Shown here piece after piece: positions 52,164 to 58,729 of a stretch of 58,729 bases of DNA. Numbering within the stretch: position 1 is the first letter of the stretch; every line of letters starts with the position of its first letter. The stretch is from CAYJPA01 sp964371945 (GTDB lineage: Bacteria > Chloroflexota > Chloroflexia > Thermomicrobiales > UBA6265), in NCBI GenBank assembly GCA_964371945.1, contig CAYJPA010000028.1, positions 1 through 58,729 of the forward strand, read 5' to 3'. The notes beneath the pieces were generated by a model. That model had not been told where the DNA came from, made no database searches, and worked only from the letters and a program-made list of their open reading frames with translations. Both the position numbers and the translations under genes were made by a program.

Positions 52164-54713
52164 TCAAGCTTCTGAAACCGAGACCGGCGATGCGGTCTCG
52201 CTTGGCTCGCCGCTTGGCGGTAGCTTGCGCTCATCAATCGGCAATTTGTCTTCACGGAGAACGGCACCTCGCGGACGGCGTCCAGTCATCTCAAAATAGG
52301 CGCGGAGTGCTTTATCCGCGATCGGCACCGCATAGGTCGCGCCTTCGCCGCCGCGCTCGAGGAATACGGTGAGCACGACCTCGGGGTCATCCATCGGTGC
52401 ATAGCAGGTGAACCAGGCATGCGATTCGCTGTATCTGCCCTCTTCGTCTGGATTACCGATTTCGGCCGTTCCCGTTTTGCCGGCGATGATGATCTCATCC
52501 TCGCCGGGCGGATTCGTCAGCGGCCACTTCGTGACCTGCTCGCTTGTTCCAGGAATGAGCGAATGATGCGCCGTGCCAGTTGGCTCGTGAACGACGCGGC
52601 GCATGCCTTCACGCACCAGATCGAGGTGATCGGAATCGAATTTCATGCTGCGCAGCCGCTCGGCTTTGAACTTCTGGACCTCAGCGCCTTGATCGTCGAC
52701 GACTGAGTGGACCAAACGCGGCCGCAGGATCTTGCCGCCGTTCGCCAGCGACGCGGTATTGACCGCAATTTGCAGCGGGGTCGATTCGAAATCGCCCTGA
52801 CCAATCGAGGTGATGATCGTATCTCCGGACGACCAGGTTCCGTTGTTTTCGGCGCGCCAGGCTGGGTTCGGAACGCGCCCAGGAACCTCGATCGGAAGAT
52901 CAATGTCCATGGTTTGACCAAACCAGAACCGTTTCGTCAGATTCTTATGAATGAGCTCGATGCCAAGACCCTCGAAATTGTGCTTATCTGCCGAGGCCCC
53001 CGCTAAGTTGACATCATAGTAGTGGCTGTACTCATCTGCGCCTTCGGGCTTTTGTCGTGGCATTCCCACGTTGTAAAAGAAGATATCGCAGGACTGCTCG
53101 ATCGACTCCACGACATTGACTGCATCGTGCTGTCTGCCGAGCGGTCGGATCCAGCAGTAATAGTAATTTCCCTTTGACTCGTCCCAGTCATAGGGTACCC
53201 GCATCGCGCCGGTGCAGTAATACCGAGTCTCAGCGTCAATTTTCTTTTCTCGCAATGCCGCCATGGCCATGAAGAGCTTCAGTGTGGAGCCCGGCGCGTA
53301 CCCACCGCCGCAGGCACGGTCGGTGAGCGGATCGGTGACCCCCTTAATGCGGCCGGCGTCAAGATCCTCTTTCTGCTTCTGCTGTTCTTCAGGCGTAAGT
53401 CCAAGTCCATATTCGCGGGCCTTGACCACTGAAAGTCCATCAACGAAGAGCTGGTTGTCATAGTTCGGATAGGTCACCATGGAGAAGATCTCGCCGGTCT
53501 TCGGCGACATCATCACGACCGCGCCACCGCGTGTGTTCGATGGTGTCAGATTGCCCGGTGGATTGGCTGAATAGGCAATCCCCTCGGCGAGTGCGGCACT
53601 GACGGCCGACTGCAATTCGAGATCGATCGTCAGCTTGAGATTCTTGCCGGGAACCGCGGGCGTCACTCCCGAAACCGCGCGAAGCTCCACTCCGTTAGTG
53701 TCTTGCTCCAGATACGAGCCACCGTTTTGACCCCGAAGCAGACCTTCGAGCTTGCGCTCGATTCCCGTTTGGCCGATGTAATCATCGGGCTGATAGGTTT
53801 TGTAGTAGGTTCGCGTTTCGTCTTTCCGGGCAATATTGCTCTCGTGGTCGAGATCGTCGGGCTGAATCTTCCCGACGTAGCCGAGGATATGGGACATCAC
53901 CGGACCGCCCAGGTATTTGCGCGTTAGGACGTTGTCATCGAGCTCCACGCTCGGCAAGTAGAGCCGGCTCGCCTCCAGCTTGAGCGCGACATCGCGAGCG
54001 ACATCCTTTTTGATCGAAACGGGTGTTTCCCAATAACGAAAATTGCGAACGAGGTAATCGAAATAGTTGACGACCTCGACGCCCGGCAGCTCCGGCAACG
54101 CGACATTGAACCGGGCCGCTTGATCGCTCGTCAGCTCGGGCTCAACCAAAACGACGTAGTTGTAATCGGCCGAGGTATTGATGAATCTGATTCGGTAATC
54201 GACATCCAGCGGGTCCACATCGCCAAGTAGGTTTGCAACACGGGTATAGACCGTTGTCTTGATCTTGTCGCCGGGATCCTTGGGAACCGCTTTCGGATCG
54301 ATGATCAAGCAGTCGGGCAGTCGCAACGCGGTGATGAGCTGCGTGCGTACGCTTTCCTGCCGTTCAGGGGAGGCGGCGCGATAGACCGTGGGAACAAAAC
54401 GCACTTCCCAGGTTCGCCGGTTCTCGGCCAGTGGACGACCACGTCGATCGTAGATGAGGCCGCGGACCGGCTTGGTCTGCTTCCAAAAAACGACGTTCTC
54501 TTTGGCCTGTTGCACGTACTGGTCGCCGCGAACGATTTGCATCTGGGCAAGACGAGCGGCGAGGACGGCAAACCCAGTAACCACCGCGGACTTCACCATG
54601 AAAACACGTCTGGTCAGGAAGACTTGATCCACCCGGCGAGGAGCGGAGCGCTTCCGTCCCTTCCCCTTGCTCCCAGGCGGCTCGAACCGCATTCTCTTTT
54701 TGCGCCTAAGCAT
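52164..54713 (-). CDS. mrdA: Penicillin-binding protein 2 (elongation transpeptidase)
   Basis: The 849-residue membrane-bound D,D-transpeptidase cross-links peptidoglycan in rod-type elongation. A basic N-terminus leads to one transmembrane helix (VFMVKSAVVTGFAVLAARLA). A dimerisation domain contains PVRGLIYDRRGRPLAENRRT, and the C-terminal domain carries the SxxK site in CGGGYAPGSTLKLFMAMAAL. TSIGQGDFESTPLQIAVNTA and the KTG motif IIAGKTGTAEIGNPDEEGRY follow. The stretch of about 640 residues is longer than E. coli PBP2 because of insertions and a 50-residue tail. It overlaps mreD by eight bases and is followed directly by the epimerase gene. Confidence 0.95.
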   Translation of the reverse strand: MLRRKKRMRFEPPGSKGKGRKRSAPRRVDQVFLTRRVFMVKSAVVTGFAVLAARLAQMQIVRGDQYVQQAKENVVFWKQTKPVRGLIYDRRGRPLAENRRTWEVRFVPTVYRAASPERQESVRTQLITALRLPDCLIIDPKAVPKDPGDKIKTTVYTRVANLLGDVDPLDVDYRIRFINTSADYNYVVLVEPELTSDQAARFNVALPELPGVEVVNYFDYLVRNFRYWETPVSIKKDVARDVALKLEASRLYLPSVELDDNVLTRKYLGGPVMSHILGYVGKIQPDDLDHESNIARKDETRTYYKTYQPDDYIGQTGIERKLEGLLRGQNGGSYLEQDTNGVELRAVSGVTPAVPGKNLKLTIDLELQSAVSAALAEGIAYSANPPGNLTPSNTRGGAVVMMSPKTGEIFSMVTYPNYDNQLFVDGLSVVKAREYGLGLTPEEQQKQKEDLDAGRIKGVTDPLTDRACGGGYAPGSTLKLFMAMAALREKKIDAETRYYCTGAMRVPYDWDESKGNYYYCWIRPLGRQHDAVNVVESIEQSCDIFFYNVGMPRQKPEGADEYSHYYDVNLAGASADKHNFEGLGIELIHKNLTKRFWFGQTMDIDLPIEVPGRVPNPAWRAENNGTWSSGDTIITSIGQGDFESTPLQIAVNTASLANGGKILRPRLVHSVVDDQGAEVQKFKAERLRSMKFDSDHLDLVREGMRRVVHEPTGTAHHSLIPGTSEQVTKWPLTNPPGEDEIIIAGKTGTAEIGNPDEEGRYSESHAWFTCYAPMDDPEVVLTVFLERGGEGATYAVPIADKALRAYFEMTGRRPRGAVLREDKLPIDERKLPPSGEPSETASPVSVSEA

Positions 54714-55197
54714 AGCTAGTCACCATACGTCGTTCCATCCAACCGGCAACGAGATAAAGCGGCGGAACGAAGATCGAGTTGAGCAGCGATTGCAGGAAGA
54801 CGAGCCGGATCACCGAAGAAATTGGAAGGCCGGCGCCATCTCCACTCCGGAGCAAGAGCAAGACTAACGCGTGAACGATGGTGCCTACCACCGCCAGCAT
54901 GATTGGAATGACCAATGTGCTGTGAAAAAAGCGTCTCCGGGCAAGTCCTCCGAGAAGCGCGACCCCCAGCAATGCAAGCGCGTTCGTGCCCAACGGATCG
55001 AGCGCCAGAATGTCGATGAAGAGTCCCAAACCGAACGCCCAGACGAGACCTTCGCGGAGACCCCGGAGCGCGCTCCAGACGAGCAACAGCACCAATGTCA
55101 CATCGGGCAGCACTTCGATGACATGGGCCGACGGCATGATCGTCGCCTGCGAAAGCGCCCAAAAGACGAGGAAGAAGGCAAAGAAGATCCTGGTCAT
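54706..55197 (-). CDS. mreD: Rod shape-determining protein MreD
   Basis: The 163-residue membrane protein has four to five helices (TRIFFAFFLVFWALSQATIM, VTLVLLLVWSALRGLREGLV, GLGLFIDILALDPLGTNALA, VVGTIVHALVLLLLRSGD). The DPLGTNAL motif after the second-third helix pair is the MreD hallmark. It acts with MreC and PBP2 in the elongasome. It overlaps mrdA by eight bases. Between it and mreC the operon contains gatD and murT, which is not the usual mreBCD order. Confidence 0.9.
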   Translation of the reverse strand: MTRIFFAFFLVFWALSQATIMPSAHVIEVLPDVTLVLLLVWSALRGLREGLVWAFGLGLFIDILALDPLGTNALALLGVALLGGLARRRFFHSTLVIPIMLAVVGTIVHALVLLLLRSGDGAGLPISSVIRLVFLQSLLNSIFVPPLYLVAGWMERRMVTSYA

Positions 55198-55341
55198 GAC
55201 GTCTCGTCAGCTCTCGAGGGATGACTCGCGCTCGTTCCGCAAGTACGGCAATGGGCAGTCGCGACGTGATGCTCGCTGCCCCATAACTGCCTGATCGCCG
55301 CGAGCGGGGACGCCTTCAGTGTATCACGGCGGGCTGTACGT

Positions 55342-56064
55342 TCAGTGTGTTTTTATCGCACGCGCGATCGCGGATGTGTGGGCGGCAACCTCTATCCGGT
55401 CATCGAGCGGTTCCAGATCCACGGTGCCGTACCGGCGTTTGAGTCCGGCTTCGATGAGCCAGTCTGCCAGAACCGGGTTCTTTGGAAGCAGCGATCCGTG
55501 CAGGTAACAACCGATCGCGTTCTTGAAGATCGCGCCCTCGGTGCCATCCCTTCCGTTGTTGCCGCGTCCGACCTGAATCGTGCCCATCGGCGCCTGCCCG
55601 GGATTGAGCACCGTCAAACCGCTGTGATTTTCGAATCCGACTAGCTCACCCCATTGGCTGCTGACGACGACGTTTCCAATGAAGCGCTCCCGGCCGGCGG
55701 TGCTGACCATATCGAACAACCCGATTCCCGGCAGAACCTCATTCGCATGCGGCCGGTATTCGTGACCAAGAAGCTGATATCCGCCGCACACCGAGAGCAT
55801 CGCGGCGCCGTCCTGGATTGCCGACTTCAACGATGCGCCTTTGGAGCCCTGGAGATCTTTCGAAACGGCGATCTGTTCCTGATCCTGGCCGCCCCCGAAA
55901 AAGAAGAGATCGGCTTCCGCCGGGATCGCCTGCCCGATTCCCACTTCGACGACCTCGGCATCGATTCCGCGCCAACGCGCGCGTTGTTCCAGCACAATCA
56001 CATTGCCACGATCGCCGTAGATATTCATTTTCGTCCCGTACAACCAAACGATTTTCAGGTTCAT
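55342..56064 (-). CDS. gatD: Lipid II isoglutaminyl synthase, glutamine amidotransferase subunit
   Basis: The 240-residue CobB/CobQ-type glutaminase releases ammonia for amidation of D-Glu in lipid II by MurT. MNLKIVWLYGTKMNIYGDRG starts the protein. The nucleophilic Cys is in GAAMLSVCGGYQLLGHEYRP. The His of the triad is in NAIGCYLHGSLLPKNPVLAD. GFENHSGLTVL and VGRGNNGRDGTEGAIFKNAI are typical GatD segments. The start is ATG 56064 with AGAAGGAAGCGGCG upstream. It follows murT on the same strand after 216 bases that hold a pair of GTAG-headed hairpins. Confidence 0.9.
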   Translation of the reverse strand: MNLKIVWLYGTKMNIYGDRGNVIVLEQRARWRGIDAEVVEVGIGQAIPAEADLFFFGGGQDQEQIAVSKDLQGSKGASLKSAIQDGAAMLSVCGGYQLLGHEYRPHANEVLPGIGLFDMVSTAGRERFIGNVVVSSQWGELVGFENHSGLTVLNPGQAPMGTIQVGRGNNGRDGTEGAIFKNAIGCYLHGSLLPKNPVLADWLIEAGLKRRYGTVDLEPLDDRIEVAAHTSAIARAIKTH

Positions 56065-56159
56065 CGCCGCTTCCTTCTGTTTCGGAGCCAGGAAGTCACT
56101 GCTTGCATCTATTTGGAAACGACAGTGGTCATCCGAATGAGCAGCGTGGTCGTTGACGA

Positions 56160-56258
56160 GGGTAAACAAAGCGGTTTACCCCTACACGACGAACAGTGGC
56201 CCAGTCCGGCCGTGCCGTTACTGACGTTTTCTGTAGGGGCAGACCGCCGTGTCTGCCC
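56160..56258. repeat. REPIN-like pair of GTAG-headed hairpins in inverted orientation
   Basis: On the plus strand GTAG (56233-56236) is followed by GGGCAGAC-CGCCGT-GTCTGCCC (56237-56258), an 8-bp stem with a 6-base loop. On the minus strand GTAG (56182-56185) is followed by GGGTAAAC-CGCTTT-GTTTACCC (reading down to 56160), again an 8-bp stem and 6-base loop. Both stems differ at two positions with compensating changes on the other arm, so pairing is selected. The GTAG head plus palindrome, in two inverted copies 47 bases apart, is the REPIN/BIME layout mobilised by RAYT (TnpA-REP) transposases. No RAYT gene is in the window. It lies between murT and gatD. Confidence 0.75.
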
Positions 56259-56280
56259 TCATTCACCACCGATCGATTCA

Positions 56281-57717
56281 TCACTGTTCCCAGAACCGTT
56301 CGACAGCACCGAGGTCGGCCAGATTCGAGCGCAAATCCAACATCGCGGTGTACGTCGTCAGCACATATCCTCTGGCTCCGTCTGGAATGCTCTCCACGAA
56401 CGAATCCAATGCCAACTTCAAATCCGAGGAAAGCGGACGGATTCGCTCGTCCGGTACCCCGGCGTACTTCAACCGGTTTGCCATGTCGGCGCCGCGGATA
56501 CCGGTCGTGCTCAGTGGCGCCGTTCCCTTGGCAAGCAGCTCGAAATCGACATCCCATAGCCAGGAAACGTCACGACCATCGGCGTGCCGGTCATTGATCG
56601 CGATCATCGTCGGCACGGTCAGACCGTCGGTCGCCGCGGTAAGCATCCTCAGCACTTCATTGAATCCGACGGGATTCTTCACGAGCGCCAACGTCAGCGT
56701 CCGCCCACGCAGTGATACCCGCTCAATCCGGCCAAAGGCCGATTTAAAGTTCTTGACAGCCCAGGCGATCGTGTCATCGGGGACGCCGAACGTCCGCGCG
56801 ACCGCGACCGCGGCCAGTACGTTGTACGCGTTATACAGGCCGGGGATTCCCGTTTCCAGATCGAGCGGAGCGCCCGAGCCGTCCACTCGCAACGTGAGCG
56901 CATCGACACCCAGCAATTCGATCGCCGATCCTGAGATATCCAACCGCGGGCGTTTCGCCGAACAACGCGGGCAGTGCCAATCGCCAAGATGCGATACGTA
57001 GAGCGCGTCATACTCGAGATCCGCTCCGCAGCGGCGGCAGACCGCCGAATCCGACGCATGCGGCAGCTCCGCCAGTTGATACCGGCTCTCGGCAATGCCG
57101 AAGGTAACCCGAGGCGCGACGACATCTCTCGTGATTTCGGCGAGTGACGGGTCATCGACATTGACCACGATTGTGGTGGTCGTTGGAAGTCGCGCCACGG
57201 CGGCGCCCCACTTTGTGGCGATCGTGTTCAGCTCACCATACCGGTCAAGTTGGTCGCGAAACAGGTTGTTGAGCAGGATCACTCTGGGCTGAACCAGCCG
57301 AACGATTTCCGGGAATGCAGCCTCGTCGGTTTCGATCACACCGACGTCGCCGCCGGGATTACCGCCAATGCTCGCCTGATCCGCGAACGCCGCGGCAACG
57401 CCTCGCACGAGATTGGAACCAGACCGGTTGTGGACGACGCCAGCGCCGTCGGCTTCGAGGATATCGGCAATGATTCGTGCTGTGGTGGTTTTGCCATTCG
57501 TGCCGGCCACCACGATCACGCCGCGCGCGAGCCGGTTCGAGAGTTTGGTCAAGAGCGCAGGATCGAACCAATCTGCGATCAACCCAGGCGCCGCGGTGCC
57601 ACCGCCGCGACCAGCCCGGCGAATTCCCGCGGAGGCTACTTTTGCCGCCGCGAGCGCCGCGGCCAAACGCACATCGGGAAGACGTCGCACGATCCGATTA
57701 GGTCCCATCGCCGGCAT
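56281..57717 (-). CDS. murT: Lipid II isoglutaminyl synthase, Mur ligase subunit
   Basis: The roughly 478-residue ligase activates the D-Glu carboxylate of lipid II and amidates it with ammonia from GatD. The P-loop is VIVVAGTNGKTTTARIIADI. VGVIETDEAAFPEIVRLVQP and ILLNNLFRDQLDRYGELNTI form the Mur core. A four-cysteine zinc ribbon (CRRCGADLEY..., then WHCPRCSAKR) is inserted as in MurT proteins. The C-terminal MurT domain is recognised by LVKNPVGFNEVLRMLTAATD and AINDRHADGRDVSWLWDVDF. Its start region overlaps the mreC end (ATG 57717 chosen; 57708 possible), showing coupling. Amidated stem peptides are typical of Gram-positive and actinobacterial walls. Confidence 0.9.
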   Translation of the reverse strand: MPAMGPNRIVRRLPDVRLAAALAAAKVASAGIRRAGRGGGTAAPGLIADWFDPALLTKLSNRLARGVIVVAGTNGKTTTARIIADILEADGAGVVHNRSGSNLVRGVAAAFADQASIGGNPGGDVGVIETDEAAFPEIVRLVQPRVILLNNLFRDQLDRYGELNTIATKWGAAVARLPTTTTIVVNVDDPSLAEITRDVVAPRVTFGIAESRYQLAELPHASDSAVCRRCGADLEYDALYVSHLGDWHCPRCSAKRPRLDISGSAIELLGVDALTLRVDGSGAPLDLETGIPGLYNAYNVLAAVAVARTFGVPDDTIAWAVKNFKSAFGRIERVSLRGRTLTLALVKNPVGFNEVLRMLTAATDGLTVPTMIAINDRHADGRDVSWLWDVDFELLAKGTAPLSTTGIRGADMANRLKYAGVPDERIRPLSSDLKLALDSFVESIPDGARGYVLTTYTAMLDLRSNLADLGAVERFWEQ

Positions 57718-58522
57718 TCGCAACGATCACGGCCACAACAGACAAATTGTCGAAGTCCACGGCGGGTCGCACCGGAATCACTTGAGTGTCGCTTTGATTG
57801 TCCTGTTCGGCAGGGCCGTTCACGATCCCGATCACCAGATTGCAGGGAACATTCGGTGTTTGTGCCTCGGTTGCGCAGGCGGTAACGACATATTCGCCCA
57901 CGACTGCTTTGATCGAGCGTGGAACGTGACGGAGCTCAATTCGCCCGCCCTTCTGCCACATGCCCCAAGCGATGCCAACGCCTCCCGAGGTCAACAGCTC
58001 GGCTCCGACCGACTGCGTGGCGTCGATCACCAAGGCAACTCGTGAAGAATGCTCGTCAACTTCAACGACGAGACCGACATAGAAATTCGGATCGGTAACG
58101 GCCATCCCCATCTTGATCCCATCGGCCGATCCCTTATCGATGATGATGAACTTCTGCAGGTTCGTCGGGTCGAGATACGAGACGCGGGCGGGTACAAAGG
58201 TGAGATTTGGCTGTGATGTTTCGAGATTCAACATCTCGCGAAGTTGCTCGATCTCTCGCGCATTCGCCAGGAGTTGGGTGTACTCGGCAGTCAACGCGTT
58301 GTACTTCGCCTGAAGCTCGTCATATTGTTTCTGAAGCTCTGATTCGTCGCCTGAGCTGTCGGAAACGTCGTTGAAGAGATCGGTGACCGGAACGATCAGG
58401 TCGTGGATACCCGTCTTTACCGGATCAAGCGCCTGCCGGTTGTCGAGCGCGATGAAACCGATGCTCGTCACGACGAAGATCAACAAGAGCAATATAGTTT
58501 GTCGCGCGCTCAGAGTGCTCAC
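57698..58522 (-). CDS. mreC: Rod shape-determining protein MreC
   Basis: The 274-residue elongasome scaffold has an N-terminal membrane helix (ILLLLIFVVTSIGFIALD), a coiled coil at about 60-105 (ELQKQYDELQAKYNALTAEY), and the beta-barrel periplasmic core with VPARVSYLDPTNLQKFIIID and KGSADGIKMGMAVTDPNFYV, then VALVIDATQSVGAELLTSGG. The start is GTG 58522, seven bases behind GAGG; the open frame upstream is not conserved. It is the first gene of the minus-strand cell-wall run. mreB is expected upstream beyond the window. Confidence 0.9.
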   Translation of the reverse strand: MSTLSARQTILLLLIFVVTSIGFIALDNRQALDPVKTGIHDLIVPVTDLFNDVSDSSGDESELQKQYDELQAKYNALTAEYTQLLANAREIEQLREMLNLETSQPNLTFVPARVSYLDPTNLQKFIIIDKGSADGIKMGMAVTDPNFYVGLVVEVDEHSSRVALVIDATQSVGAELLTSGGVGIAWGMWQKGGRIELRHVPRSIKAVVGEYVVTACATEAQTPNVPCNLVIGIVNGPAEQDNQSDTQVIPVRPAVDFDNLSVVAVIVANAGDGT

Positions 58523-58729
58523 GCATGAACCTCGGAACTGTTGACGATCGGGAGGGCCGGGCGGGTAGCAAAGTAGCGTGCCGCCAAGGCAACGCGGGAA
58601 TTCAGCATAGCATGGGGCCTGCACTCGAACGAATTCCCTAACTCGCTCGCCTCAACTCTTGACCACCTGTCAGTGCCCGTTGATATAGTCCAAGCGATTC
58701 GGCCACTCGTCCCGTTCCCCGCGCCACGC

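Overview
The window looks like a chromosomal segment (roughly 60% GC by eye) of a free-living heterotrophic bacterium, most likely an uncultured member of the Chloroflexota close to Thermomicrobia. This placement is inferred from gene content and protein style: twin-arginine secreted repeat proteins, two Uma2 genes, murT-gatD, a PIG-V-type mannosyltransferase, a B12-domain-less methylmalonyl-CoA mutase large subunit and zinc-ribbon membrane proteins. No rRNA, tRNA or CRISPR array was seen, so the lineage is not proven.

Layout. 1-1.0 kb is a graveyard of mobile-element and TPR-gene remnants. 1.0-4.4 kb holds two secreted proteins, a DUF922-like Zn-protease candidate with a Cys-rich segment and a six-repeat Tat protein. 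5.2-10.2 kb is a sugar-acid locus: an ABC importer whose solute-binding protein and first permease are broken by stops and frameshifts, divergent from an intact mannonate dehydratase. 10.3-11.6 kb is a PIN-domain toxin with an unusually large partner. 11.7-24.6 kb is mostly housekeeping: pyrD, an acetyltransferase, a class III aminotransferase, pgi, an SDR, a mannosyltransferase, Uma2, parA-guaB, an L,D-transpeptidase and pyrF. 24.6-26.3 kb is a wrecked gamma-glutamyltransferase gene. 26.4-32.5 kb holds an ABC exporter, a second Uma2, a TPP enzyme, thrC and a ferredoxin.

32.6-40.2 kb is a signalling-like block: a PP2C-fold protein without the usual metal-binding residues fused through a membrane helix to a repeat-rich (propeller-like) domain, a large TPR protein translationally coupled to threonine deaminase, and two divergent zinc-ribbon membrane proteins. 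40.3-41.6 kb is a scar with an IS66-type remnant next to an N-terminally truncated ECF sigma factor. 41.7-46.8 kb holds small metabolic enzymes (DinB, MBL hydrolase, PHP phosphatase, CDP-alcohol phosphatidyltransferase, phosphohexomutase, DUF402).

46.8-58.5 kb on the minus strand combines cell-wall elongation (mreC-murT-gatD-mreD-mrdA) with the propionyl-CoA to succinyl-CoA route (epimerase, mutase, carboxylase beta and epsilon-like subunits). Lipid II amidation genes lie inside the mre operon, and a REPIN-like pair of GTAG-headed hairpins lies between murT and gatD. A 63-bp heptamer array and a 38-bp direct repeat mark the mutase/epimerase junction. The repeats and the multiple pseudogenes suggest ongoing remodelling, although single-base indels could partly be sequencing errors.
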